Source of the DNA: an uncultured Eubacteriales bacterium
GTDB taxonomy: Bacteria > Bacillota > Clostridia > Christensenellales > Aristaeellaceae
DNA: 20,507 bases
NCBI GenBank assembly: GCA_900542395.1
Contig: UQNM01000042.1
Location: 1 to 20,507 of the forward strand
Reading direction: 5' to 3'
In this document: piece after piece, positions 12,649 through 20,267 of the stretch
How positions within the stretch are numbered: the first letter of the stretch is position 1
Layout: every line of letters begins with the position of its first letter
Program-made: the position numbers and the translations under genes
Notes under the pieces: model-generated
What the model was told of the DNA's origin: nothing
The model's input: only the letters and a program-made list of their open reading frames with translations
Database searches by the model: none

Positions 12649-13812
12649 TCATTCCACATGTTCAAAAAAGTCGTCCTTCTGCGTGTCCTCGCCGACCGCC
12701 GAAAACGCCAGACCGAACCGGGAATTGTCATAGGGGCCAAAATCCTCCACATGATAATCCGTCTTCTGCTGGGAGATATGGCACGCAAACGCGCGGCAGG
12801 CCACGTCAAACGCCGTCTGGCCTTCAAACGCCGCCAGCGGCTTCCGCCAGTCCATCTTCACCGGGTTCTGCTCGTAGAGGTGGATGTAGAGCTTCTTGAT
12901 CTGCCACGGCTCGCTGTGCGCCATCTTTTTCTGATAGCCCGCGTCCGCCGCGAGCGCGACAGCCGCCTGCGCCGCATCCGCCGCCGCCCGGTGCGCGCCG
13001 TGGCCGTATTCGCCGTTCACATCCTGCGTAACCACGACGTCCGGCCTGCACGCGCGGTAGACATCCGCCACAAAGCGATAGACGCTCTCCCGGCTCCATC
13101 CCTTCTGCGCGTACATCCCCTTGAGCGTCAACTGAAACTGATCCGGGAAATGGCCGATGATCGGGTAATGCCTCACCCCGCAGAGCCAAAGCCCGTCCAG
13201 CAGCTCCAGCCGCCGATACGGCATCGTCGGCACAAGGTAGGCCACCTGCACCGCCTTGCCCATTTCCCCCGCGTAATAGGGAATCGTGCCGCCCAGAAAC
13301 AGGATTTCGTCGTCCGGGTGCGCCGCCAGCGCCAGCAGATCCGCCTTTTCAAGCGGCGCCTGCCATTGCTGCACCCAGCCCGGCGCGTCCCCCTCGCCGA
13401 GAACGCGAAGCTCTGCGATAAACAGCCGCCCTTTTCCGTCCTTCGGGCGAATCCGCACGGTTTTTGCGCCCGCGTCCACCGCCGCATACGCCGCCAAAAA
13501 CGCGCCGTCCGTCTGCGCGACGGTCTGCCATGCGCCGGACGCATCCCGCGTCTGCACGTCGAGCGCCGCCGCGTCGTCGTAAAACTGCACATACACGCCG
13601 CCGATGGCGTCCTCCGCCTCGATCTCCACATAGGCTGAACCGTTCGAGGACGACGCCCAGTACGTCCGATAATCCCCGTCCGTCATGCGGTCGAGCGTCT
13701 TTTTGCCCACGCTGGAAAAAGCGCATCGGTCGGTCATCTCCTGCGCCGTCTGCGCAAAGGCCGCGGGCGCAAGCGTCAGCAGCGCCGCCAGCATCCAAAT
13801 CAGTTTTCTCAT
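12649..13812 (-). CDS. Secreted PIG-L family deacetylase with N-terminal discoidin-like domain
   Basis: A 387-residue exported protein. Residues 1-20 are a signal peptide (MRKL, hydrophobic core, then APAAFA before QTAQ). Residues about 28-140 look like a galactose-binding/F5-8C-type carbohydrate-binding domain (MTDGDYRTYWASSSNGSAYVEIE, IGGVYVQFYDD, TVRIRPKDG). Residues about 155-385 are a PIG-L (LmbE-like) zinc deacetylase with the metal motif AHPDDE (164-169) and the later HGAH (271-274). Such enzymes remove N-acetyl groups from GlcNAc-type sugars. The fusion suggests action on a cell-surface or external glycan. I chose the ATG at 13812 since GGAGG is 6 nt upstream and it gives a clean signal peptide. 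The substrate is not known. Confidence 0.88.
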   Translation of the reverse strand: MRKLIWMLAALLTLAPAAFAQTAQEMTDRCAFSSVGKKTLDRMTDGDYRTYWASSSNGSAYVEIEAEDAIGGVYVQFYDDAAALDVQTRDASGAWQTVAQTDGAFLAAYAAVDAGAKTVRIRPKDGKGRLFIAELRVLGEGDAPGWVQQWQAPLEKADLLALAAHPDDEILFLGGTIPYYAGEMGKAVQVAYLVPTMPYRRLELLDGLWLCGVRHYPIIGHFPDQFQLTLKGMYAQKGWSRESVYRFVADVYRACRPDVVVTQDVNGEYGHGAHRAAADAAQAAVALAADAGYQKKMAHSEPWQIKKLYIHLYEQNPVKMDWRKPLAAFEGQTAFDVACRAFACHISQQKTDYHVEDFGPYDNSRFGLAFSAVGEDTQKDDFFEHVE

Positions 13813-13843
13813 GCTTTTCCTCCGTTTTTTCGCTCTGCCTCCC

Positions 13844-13872
13844 ATGATACCACAATTTTCCCGCAAAATAAA
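13844..13872 (-). promoter_or_regulatory. Possible promoter of the PIG-L deacetylase gene
   Basis: On the minus strand: -10 TATCAT (13844-13849), 17-nt spacer, weak -35 TTTATT (13867-13872). It is back to back with the pfp promoter, the two -35 elements being 9 bp apart. Confidence 0.45.
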
Positions 13873-13881
13873 GTTTGTCCC

Positions 13882-13910
13882 TTGTTTCGGCTTTATCCCG
13901 ATGGTATAAT
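13882..13910 (+). promoter_or_regulatory. Promoter of pfp
   Basis: -35 TTGTTT (13882-13887), 17-nt spacer, -10 TATAAT (13905-13910). The expected start near 13917 gives a 5' leader of about 66 nt. Confidence 0.8.
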
Positions 13911-13982
13911 AGACAGGATGGCTTGGCGACGGGACGGCCGCGCCATAACACGGAAAAAAATGGAAAGCGAGCGATTACAAGC

Positions 13983-15209
13983 ATGGGCATCAACGCGATT
14001 GTCGGCCAGAGCGGCGGCCCCACCTGTGTCATCAATTCCAGCCTTGCGGGCGTTTTCAGCGCCTGCCGCAAGCACGGCGTACAGCATGTTTACGGCATGC
14101 GTCACGGCGTTCAGGGCCTGCTCAAGGACGACGTGGTCAACCTGACGGACGTGCTCAGCGCGCCGGGGCAGCTCACCCTGCTGCGCCACACCCCCGCTTC
14201 TTATCTGGGAAGCTGCCGCTACAAACTGCCGGAAAGCGACCAGATGGAGGCCGTCTATCAGGAAATCTTCGACGTGCTGCGCCGTTATGATATCGGCTAC
14301 TTCTTCTATATCGGCGGCAACGACAGCATGGATACCATCCTCAAACTGAGCGACTACGCCGCCAAGGTCGGCAGCGACATCCGCTTTATCGGCGTTCCCA
14401 AGACGATCGACAACGATCTGACCCACACCGACCACACGCCGGGCTATGGCTCGGCCGCCAAATACATCGGCACGACGATCAAGGAGCTGGTGCGCGATTC
14501 CACGATTTACGACCTCAAATCCGTGACCATCGTGGAAATCATGGGGCGCAACGCGGGCTGGCTGACCGCCGCCGCCGCGCTCGCGGAGGACGAGGATTGC
14601 GAGGGCGCGGCGATGATCTGCCTGCCGGAAATCCCGTTCGACCCGGATCATTTCATCGCCCGCGTGGACGCCATTCAGCAACAGACGCCGTCGCTGGTCG
14701 TCGCGGTCTCCGAGGGCGTGCGCATCGCGGACGGGCGCTACGTCTGCGAGCTGGCGCATACCCTCGTCAACGTGGATGCGTTCGGCCACACCTATCTGAG
14801 CGGCACTGCGCATTACCTCTCCAGCCTCGTCGCCGCCAAGCTGCACAGCAAGACCCGCGCCGTCGAGCTCTCCACCCTCCAGCGCTGCGCCGCGCACGTC
14901 GCCAGCGAAACGGATGTTTCCGAAGCGTTTGGCGTCGGCGCTTTCGCGGTGGACGCCGCGTTCTCAGGCAAGACCGGCATGATGGCCGCGCTCAAGCGCG
15001 TGAGTAACGCGCCGTATGCCTGCGGCTTTGAGCTGCACGACATCCACGACATCGCCAATCTGGAAAAGAAGATTCCGCTGGACTGGATCGACGCGGAGCA
15101 TTATCGTCTGCGCGAGCCCTTCTTCGCCTACGCCCGCCCGCTGATCGCCGAGGAGGTCAAGCCGGAGTATCAAAAGGGATTGCCGAGGCACCTGAAACTG
15201 AAACGCTGA
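13983..15209 (+). CDS. pfp: Diphosphate (PPi)-dependent 6-phosphofructokinase
   Basis: Phosphorylates fructose 6-phosphate using pyrophosphate, reversibly, in glycolysis/gluconeogenesis. The protein has 408 residues. The phosphate-donor site shows GGNDS (111-115) and PKTIDND (139-145). An Asp at the second residue after the Gly pair and a Lys before TIDND mark the PPi-using type; ATP enzymes have GGDGS and PGTIDND. Other motifs are VGQSGGPT (7-14), SVTIVEIMGRNAGW and VVAVSEGV. The Asn in GGNDS where most have Asp is a small variation. The ATG at 13983 gives the family-standard N-terminus MGINAIVGQSGGPT. Unusually, no good Shine-Dalgarno precedes it (only AAGCGAGCGATTACAAGC). It stands alone with its own promoter and terminator. 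Confidence 0.95.
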   Translation: MGINAIVGQSGGPTCVINSSLAGVFSACRKHGVQHVYGMRHGVQGLLKDDVVNLTDVLSAPGQLTLLRHTPASYLGSCRYKLPESDQMEAVYQEIFDVLRRYDIGYFFYIGGNDSMDTILKLSDYAAKVGSDIRFIGVPKTIDNDLTHTDHTPGYGSAAKYIGTTIKELVRDSTIYDLKSVTIVEIMGRNAGWLTAAAALAEDEDCEGAAMICLPEIPFDPDHFIARVDAIQQQTPSLVVAVSEGVRIADGRYVCELAHTLVNVDAFGHTYLSGTAHYLSSLVAAKLHSKTRAVELSTLQRCAAHVASETDVSEAFGVGAFAVDAAFSGKTGMMAALKRVSNAPYACGFELHDIHDIANLEKKIPLDWIDAEHYRLREPFFAYARPLIAEEVKPEYQKGLPRHLKLKR

Positions 15210-15213
15210 ACCT

Positions 15214-15284
15214 AAAAGCCGCTCGATTCCGCCCCGCATGGCCGATGTTTTTTCGGCATGTGAGCCGGATCGACGGCTTTTTTT
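15214..15284 (+). terminator. Long terminator hairpin of pfp
   Basis: AAAGCCG and TCGAT on the left arm (from 15215) pair with ATCGA and CGGCTTT on the right (to 15280), with an inner CATG-CCGA/TCGG-CATG hairpin. It is followed by a T7 run. It begins a few bases after the pfp stop codon. Confidence 0.85.
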
Positions 15285-15325
15285 CGAAAAAAAGGAAAAA
15301 ACCGAAAAAAAATGAAAAAAAGGGG

Positions 15326-15354
15326 TTGCGTTTTCCAAAGAGCCGTGATATACT
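15326..15354 (+). promoter_or_regulatory. Promoter of the tRNA-Ala gene
   Basis: -35 TTGCGT (15326-15331), 17-nt spacer, -10 TATACT (15349-15354), preceded by an A-rich tract (about 15285-15321) that could act as an UP element. The start would be near 15361, about 29 nt before the tRNA. Confidence 0.8.
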
Positions 15355-15389
15355 ATCTAACGTTCCGAGCGAACAAGTGAATACGACAC

Positions 15390-15465
15390 GGGGCATTAGC
15401 ACAGTTGGTAGCGCGCTACATTCGCATTGTAGAGGTCAGCGGTTCGAATCCGCTATGCTCCACCA
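15390..15465 (+). tRNA. tRNA-Ala (anticodon CGC)
   Basis: A 76-nt cloverleaf with CCA encoded. The acceptor stem GGGGCAT/ATGCTCC includes the G3-U70 pair that identifies alanine. The anticodon stem CTACA/TGTAG holds loop TTCGCAT, so the anticodon is CGC, reading GCG. The T arm is AGCGG-TTCGAAT-CCGCT and the discriminator base is A. The D stem GCAC/GCGC has one mismatch (A12 opposite C23). It has its own promoter and terminator. Confidence 0.95.
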
Positions 15466-15470
15466 AACCC

Positions 15471-15522
15471 AAGAAATCCGAACATCATCCCAGTTGGGGA
15501 TGGGTTTGGATTTCTTCTTTTT
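15471..15522 (+). terminator. Terminator of the tRNA-Ala gene
   Basis: AAGAAATCC (15471-15479) pairs with GGATTTCTT (15508-15516), with an inner CATCCC/GGGATG hairpin, followed by CTTTTT. It starts 6 bp after the tRNA CCA. Confidence 0.9.
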
Positions 15523-15610
15523 ATCTCAAGTATTGTGGTGTGATAAACAAAATGAACGAAAGGAGACGGATCGGAATCATTCCGATTGTCTCGGCACTGA
15601 AAATAACGAT

Positions 15611-15651
15611 AGGGCAAGAACTCACATCCACAGAATGTGAGCGCTTGCCCT
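15611..15651. terminator. Hairpin closing the ABC transporter operon
   Basis: Two stacked perfect stems: AGGGCAAG/CTTGCCCT (15611-15618 with 15644-15651) and CTCACAT/ATGTGAG (15621-15627 with 15635-15641), loop CCACAGA. On the minus strand it lies 15 bp after the stop codon of the second ABC gene, followed by ATCGTTATTTTC; on the plus strand by ATTTTACC. A terminator is likely although the T-runs are weak. Confidence 0.65.
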
Positions 15652-15666
15652 ATTTTACCAATGGAT

Positions 15667-17406
15667 TTATACCTTCGCCAGCGTCCAGTTCTGGCTCTCG
15701 GTCTGGCACTTCACCATGCGGGCGAAGATGCCGCCCGATTGCAGCAGCTCTGCGGGCGAGCCCTGCTCTGCCACTGCGCCGTCCTTCAGCACCACGATCT
15801 GATCCGCGCCGGAAACGGTGCGCATCCGATGGGCAATGATGAGGACGGTTTTGTTCCGGATGAGGCGGGAAAGTGCTTCCTGAATCGCCGTTTCATTTTC
15901 AACGTCCAGACTGGCGGTTGCCTCGTCCAGCAGAATGATTGGCGCGTCTTTCAGGAAAGCACGGGCGATGGAAATGCGCTGCCGCTCGCCGCCGGAAAGC
16001 TCGCAGCCGTTCTCGCCGATGTTGGCGTTCCAACTGTCGGGCAGTTTTTCGGCAAACTTGTCCACATTGGCGAGCTTTGCCGCCGCAATCACCTCTGCGT
16101 CCGTCGCGTCCTTTCTGCCGATGCGGATGTTTTCCAAAATGCTGTTGTCAAACAGCGTCACATCCTGAAAAACAATGGCATACAGGCTCATCAGCTTTTC
16201 CGGGTCGATCTTCGACACATCCATGCCGCCCACGGTGATCCTCCCTCGGTCGATATCCCAGAACCGCGCCGCCAGCCGGGAAACGGTGGTCTTGCCGCCG
16301 CCGGATGGCCCGACCAGTGCCGTGACCTGTCCTTGTTTCGCCGTAAAGGACACGTCTTTCAGCACCGTTTCGCCCCCCTGATAGGCAAACCCCACATGGT
16401 CGAACACGATATCGCAGTTGTGATTGGTGAGCTGTTCGCTGCCGGTCTGCACGGGGCAATCCAGAATCTCATTCATCCGCTCGATGTTGCTGTTCGTGCC
16501 GATGATGGCGGCGAGGTTTTGCAGCGTTCCCTCCAAAGGATCGTACAGGCGGGAGACCACCAGCAGAAACATGACGAAGGTCAAAACGTCCAATTCGCCC
16601 TTGACCAGCAGCGTTGCGCCCGTGAGGGCGGTAGTGGCAATACCCAGCCGCAGGACAAGCCCGGCGGACACCACGAAGACGGACGTTCCCAGCTCACTCT
16701 TGATGAGGCGGCTCTCCACAGCGCGGATTTTCTGTTCCAGCCCGGCAAGATAAGCGCTTTCGGCATTGTTGGCGCGCAGGTCGGGCATCGCTTCGATGCA
16801 CTCCTGAACGCCGTCCTCGCAGGCAACCTTTGCCGCCGTCGCTTTGCGGGAAAGCCTTTTCTGCACGCCGGACGCCAGCGCGACGATGGCAAACGCCACA
16901 GGCAGCGGCCAGATGGCGGCAAGCGCCATGCGCCAGTTGAAAAACAGCATCGACACGGCGATGACCGTGGTGGAGAGCATCGCGCCATACAGCGGCGCGA
17001 CAAAGTGGGATTGGCTCTGCTCCAGCACGGCGCAGTCGTTCATAATGGAGGAGGTCAGGTCGGCGAGATCCTTCTTTCCAAAAAACGACAGCGGGATCTT
17101 TCGCAGTTTCTCCGCAAGCCCCACCCGGCGCACGCCGGATTCCACATAGGTGACAAGGAACGTGTTGTCGTATTCAAGCCGTGTGCAGATCACGATGAAC
17201 AGCGCCGCCGCAATGCAGCCGATGGCATAGAACGGGATTCGCTCCGCCGTCAGCGTACCGCCCATGATGTCGCCCACCAGCAGGTACAAGAGCCCCACCG
17301 GCACCATGAAGGAGATGTTTTGCAGCGCACAGCACAACATGCCCTTGATGTTGTCCACCGCGCCCTTGCGGGAGAGGGCGTAACGCCTTTGTAGATACTG
17401 AATCAT
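15667..17406 (-). CDS. ABC transporter, exporter-fold permease/ATPase half (second gene of pair)
   Basis: A 579-residue half-transporter: six membrane helices (about 20-300) fused to a nucleotide-binding domain. The ATPase has Walker A GPSGGGKT (366-373), Q-loop IVFQD, signature LSGGERQ (470-476), Walker B IILLDEATASLD (D494, E495) and H-loop AHR, so it is catalytically complete. The DEATASLDVENET stretch resembles the YbtQ/IrtB side of siderophore-linked transporters, by my recollection of those families. GGAGG sits 8 nt before the ATG at 17406, which lies 3 bp after the partner's stop codon. The pair almost certainly forms a heterodimer. A general drug or lipid exporter is the alternative reading. 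Confidence 0.92.
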   Translation of the reverse strand: MIQYLQRRYALSRKGAVDNIKGMLCCALQNISFMVPVGLLYLLVGDIMGGTLTAERIPFYAIGCIAAALFIVICTRLEYDNTFLVTYVESGVRRVGLAEKLRKIPLSFFGKKDLADLTSSIMNDCAVLEQSQSHFVAPLYGAMLSTTVIAVSMLFFNWRMALAAIWPLPVAFAIVALASGVQKRLSRKATAAKVACEDGVQECIEAMPDLRANNAESAYLAGLEQKIRAVESRLIKSELGTSVFVVSAGLVLRLGIATTALTGATLLVKGELDVLTFVMFLLVVSRLYDPLEGTLQNLAAIIGTNSNIERMNEILDCPVQTGSEQLTNHNCDIVFDHVGFAYQGGETVLKDVSFTAKQGQVTALVGPSGGGKTTVSRLAARFWDIDRGRITVGGMDVSKIDPEKLMSLYAIVFQDVTLFDNSILENIRIGRKDATDAEVIAAAKLANVDKFAEKLPDSWNANIGENGCELSGGERQRISIARAFLKDAPIILLDEATASLDVENETAIQEALSRLIRNKTVLIIAHRMRTVSGADQIVVLKDGAVAEQGSPAELLQSGGIFARMVKCQTESQNWTLAKV

Positions 17407-17409
17407 CGC

Positions 17410-19182
17410 TCAAGCCTCCTTTTCCACTTTCCATTGGACAGACTGCTGATAATCCCGCCACATCATGCCAAACAGACTGTCCGTTTGTCCGGACAGCGCC
17501 GTAAAACTGCCGCTTTCCGCGAGATGTCCCTCTTTTAAGACAAAGATTCGGTCGGCGTTCACGACCGTGGACAGGCGGTGGGCGATCATAATGACGGTGC
17601 GCCCCTTTGCAAGTTCGTTGAAGGCCGCCTGCACCTTCATCTCGTTGTCGGGGTCTGCAAAGGCGGTCGCCTCATCCAGAATCAGCACCGGCGCGTTTTT
17701 CAGCATGGCGCGGGCAATGGCAAGCCGCTGGGTCTCGCCGCCGGAGAGGTAAACGCCCTGCGAACCGATGACCGTGCGCACGCCATCCGGGAATTTCTCG
17801 ATGATATCCATGCACTGCGCGGCGCTGAGCGCTGCCAGCACTTCCCCGTCCGTGGCGTTCGGCTTGCCCATGCGCACATTATCCAAAATACTGCCCTTGA
17901 TGAGGCGGCTGTTCTGGAACACGAAGGAAACCGTGTCCATCAATTCGCTCTTGTCGATGTCCTTCACATTCACGCCGCCGATGGAAATCTTGCCGCTCTG
18001 CGGGTCAAAGAAGCGGGCAATAAGTGCCGCCAGCGTGGATTTTCCGCCGCCGGAAGGCCCGACAAACGCCACCGTCTGCCCCGCGCCGATGGAGAGGGAG
18101 ATGTCCTCCAGCGCGTTTTTCACGCCGTCATAGCTGAACGTGACATGCTCCAGCACAACCGACCCGTCCTTGGGATGCTTCGGCGCGTTCGGGCAGGAAA
18201 GCGATGGGCTTTCCAATACGCTGTCGATGCGGGTGATGGCGTCCTGCACAATCATACCGTTCTCGCTCATGAACATCAGCTTGGTCAGCGTCAGGGAGAT
18301 GACCGGCGTGATGATGATGTAAAAGAGCAGATTCAGCAGCGCGCCGCCGTCCGTGCCGCCGCGGGCGAACAGAAAAGCGCCCGCAATCAGGAACGCAAAC
18401 ACGCTGTTGACCGCCAGCGTATAGAAGGTCATGGGCCAGCGCATCTGTTTGGTGTAGGCGATGACCCAGCGCTCATAGTTGTCGATCGTCCCCTTGAATT
18501 TCTTGAAGGAGAACACCGTCTGCCCGAAGGTCTTGACCACGGGAATCCCCCGCACATACTCCACCGCTTCGCCCGACATATCCGCCAGCGCGTTTTGGTA
18601 TTGGGTCATCTGTTCCTGCATCTTCTTGCCGGTCATGCGGGTCATGACAAGAAACGCGAGCGCCACAGGAACGAGGCTCAAGAGCCCCAGCCGCCAGTCG
18701 AACGCCAACAGCAGCGTCAGAAGCCCCGCGATGGTCGCCATGGCTTTCGCCTGATCCGGCAGTTGGTGGGCGAGATAGGTTTCCGCCGATCCAGCGGTTT
18801 CGGAAATGGTGCGGCGCAGTTTGCCGCTGCCGAACTGCTCAATCGCGCCCAGCGGCAGCGTGGCGATGTGTTTCACCATGGCAAGGCGCAGATTGGTGGC
18901 GATGCGGAACGCCGCAAGGTGCGAACACATCAGCCCCGCGATGTAGGTGAGCACGGCGACGACGGCGAACGCCACCGCCATCCAGCCATATCGGGTCACA
19001 TGGACGGCGTTTTCATATCGCGGCGCGACCTCGATGACCTCCCTCAGGATGCGCCAGATGTACCCAAACGGTACCAGCGCCAGCAGCGCGCCCGCGGCGG
19101 CCAGCGCCCACGAAAGGTAGGTCAAAATTCGGTACGTCCCGGCATAATCGAGCAGCCGGGATAGATTGGATTGCTTTTTCAA
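17410..19182 (-). CDS. ABC transporter, exporter-fold permease/ATPase half (first gene of pair)
   Basis: A 590-residue half-transporter with six membrane helices (about 20-310) and a complete nucleotide-binding domain: Walker A GPSGGGKS (375-382), signature LSGGETQ (479-485), Walker B VLILDEATAFAD (D503, E504), H-loop AHR (535). The D-loop stretch AFADPDNE replaces the usual SALD/SxLD; I associate AFADP with the YbtP/IrtA half of exporter-fold siderophore importers. The start is a TTG at 19182: AGGAGG lies 7 nt upstream and no ATG or GTG fits better. An iron-type operator lies 27 bp upstream of it. Together these favour a role in metal or metallophore transport over drug export, as inference. 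Confidence 0.92.
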   Translation of the reverse strand: MKKQSNLSRLLDYAGTYRILTYLSWALAAAGALLALVPFGYIWRILREVIEVAPRYENAVHVTRYGWMAVAFAVVAVLTYIAGLMCSHLAAFRIATNLRLAMVKHIATLPLGAIEQFGSGKLRRTISETAGSAETYLAHQLPDQAKAMATIAGLLTLLLAFDWRLGLLSLVPVALAFLVMTRMTGKKMQEQMTQYQNALADMSGEAVEYVRGIPVVKTFGQTVFSFKKFKGTIDNYERWVIAYTKQMRWPMTFYTLAVNSVFAFLIAGAFLFARGGTDGGALLNLLFYIIITPVISLTLTKLMFMSENGMIVQDAITRIDSVLESPSLSCPNAPKHPKDGSVVLEHVTFSYDGVKNALEDISLSIGAGQTVAFVGPSGGGKSTLAALIARFFDPQSGKISIGGVNVKDIDKSELMDTVSFVFQNSRLIKGSILDNVRMGKPNATDGEVLAALSAAQCMDIIEKFPDGVRTVIGSQGVYLSGGETQRLAIARAMLKNAPVLILDEATAFADPDNEMKVQAAFNELAKGRTVIMIAHRLSTVVNADRIFVLKEGHLAESGSFTALSGQTDSLFGMMWRDYQQSVQWKVEKEA

Positions 19183-19208
19183 AACAACGCCTCCTTATCG
19201 ATCTTTAT

Positions 19209-19224
19209 GTTAGTTTTGTCTAAC
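19209..19224. promoter_or_regulatory. DtxR-type operator upstream of the ABC transporter pair
   Basis: GTTAG-TTTTGT-CTAAC, a perfect palindrome with 5-bp arms, extended by T/A on each side (TGTTAG/CTAACA). It has the same core and spacing as the three sites of the feo operon and sits between the upstream terminator and the ABC start codon. I could not place a convincing promoter here. Confidence 0.75.
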
Positions 19225-19234
19225 AACATGGTTT

Positions 19235-19255
19235 TTGAAAAGCCGCCGAAGCGGC
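19235..19255 (-). terminator. Terminator of the HMA-domain gene
   Basis: On the minus strand GCCGC-TTCG-GCGGC (UUCG tetraloop) followed by TTTTCAAAAAC. It starts 18 bp after the HMA stop codon and separates that transcript from the ABC pair. Confidence 0.8.
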
Positions 19256-19272
19256 AATTCTGAATTCCGTAT

Positions 19273-19530
19273 TTACTTTTTCAGAAACGAGAACAGCCCT
19301 TTCTTCTCATACGGCACTGCATGGATTTCCCCCGCCGTATAGCCGGTTGCGTCAATGGCGGCACGCAGGGCGTTTTCATCCAGCGGCGCTTTAGAGAGAA
19401 TCACCGTCTCCCCTTTCGCATGGGAAGACGAAACCTTTTCCACTGAAAATGCGCGGCGAATCGTGTCGTTGACGTGCGCCTCGCACATGGAGCATGCCAT
19501 GCCGGAAACCTTGACCGTTGTTTGAATCAT
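19273..19530 (-). CDS. Heavy-metal-associated (HMA) domain protein
   Basis: An 85-residue cytoplasmic protein with a ferredoxin-like HMA fold. The metal motif is GMACSMC (10-16; C13, C16), followed by EAHVNDTIRRAF and the typical ATGYTAGEI near residue 66-74. A short basic C-terminal tail (KKGLFSFLKK) is extra to the domain and might touch a membrane or partner. Classical members carry Cu(I), but stand-alone HMA proteins next to transporters may serve other soft metals. AGAAGG lies about 7 nt before the ATG at 19530. It precedes the ABC pair, separated by a terminator and an operator, and follows the GNAT gene after 124 bp with no clear promoter. Confidence 0.9.
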   Translation of the reverse strand: MIQTTVKVSGMACSMCEAHVNDTIRRAFSVEKVSSSHAKGETVILSKAPLDENALRAAIDATGYTAGEIHAVPYEKKGLFSFLKK

Positions 19531-19654
19531 ATGGATGCCTTCTTTCTAAATCATAAGTCTTTCAAAGGGTGTATAACCACGCCGTAAGCGCACAGGCAGA
19601 AATCATCTATTTCACAACCTTCATGCAAAAATCGCAACGGTCGCCGCCGTGCTT

Positions 19655-20254
19655 TTACGGTTTCGGGTTCTTGATAAGATCATACAGCTTGCCAAATTCG
19701 CCGATATTGCGTATTCCGGCAAGCTCCATGCCGAGATGGACATACTTATCGCACTTGGACTTGGCATCGGTTTCAAGAATGACCGGCACGCCCAGCCGGT
19801 CGCCCTCGGCGAAGGCAATGTCCATGACCTTGCGCATATAACCCTGTCCCTGATACTGCTCCCGCACGCAGACAAGTCCCACGAAGATATACAGCTTCTT
19901 TTCCCTATCCATGCGATCCTGAAGCGACACACCGCCGCGTTTGATGGCTATGCCGAAGCGCAGAAGCCGTTTCAGACTGGAATTGCGCAGCATCCCCTTC
20001 GCAATGGGCCACATGGTTTTGAGCCTCATCTTCTCCTTCGGCAGTTTATAGGCGATATAGCCCTCGCCGCGCTCGCTGGTGGTGTGCAGAAAGCCGCCCC
20101 GCAGCATCCCGCGCACATAGGCGCAGATATATTCTTCTGTCGCCTTCTGACCGGAAAACACGGCGTTCATCCCCGCTTCCTGTCCGTAATCGTAATAGCC
20201 GAAAGCGTGACCGATTTCGTGAATTTCTTCCTCGGTCATGGATTTGACAAGCAT
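19655..20254 (-). CDS. GNAT family N-acetyltransferase
   Basis: A 199-residue protein whose C-terminal half carries the GNAT fold: LYIFVGLVCVREQYQGQGYMRKVMDIAFAEGDRLGVPVILETDAKSKCDKYVHLGMELAG. Motif A, QYQGQGY, is the acetyl-CoA pyrophosphate loop, and the end matches motif B. The N-terminal ~90 residues (MTEEEIHEIGHAFGYYDYGQEAG) are less typical and probably bind the acceptor. The ATG at 20254 is chosen since AGGAGG is 7 nt upstream; an earlier in-frame start would overlap the upstream gene. It lies 13 bp after the ATC-hydrolase-like gene, so the two are co-transcribed. The acceptor is unknown. Confidence 0.88.
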   Translation of the reverse strand: MLVKSMTEEEIHEIGHAFGYYDYGQEAGMNAVFSGQKATEEYICAYVRGMLRGGFLHTTSERGEGYIAYKLPKEKMRLKTMWPIAKGMLRNSSLKRLLRFGIAIKRGGVSLQDRMDREKKLYIFVGLVCVREQYQGQGYMRKVMDIAFAEGDRLGVPVILETDAKSKCDKYVHLGMELAGIRNIGEFGKLYDLIKNPKP

Positions 20255-20267
20255 GCTGCGTCCTCCT

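Noticed and set aside
15405..15839. Plus-strand frame through the tRNA gene into the 3' end of the second ABC gene
   Set aside because: It overlaps a tRNA and a terminator, has no ribosome-binding site at any candidate start, and its second half is an antisense shadow.
17578..19164. Long plus-strand open frame opposite the first ABC gene
   Set aside because: Shadow frame: no start signal, repetitive His/Arg/Asp composition, and the opposite strand encodes a full ABC half-transporter.
19531..19654. Promoter or iron operator upstream of the HMA gene
   Set aside because: Only a TATGAT with no fitting -35 was found, and no TTAG-N6-CTAA palindrome; the 124-bp gap is probably transcribed from the upstream GNAT gene.
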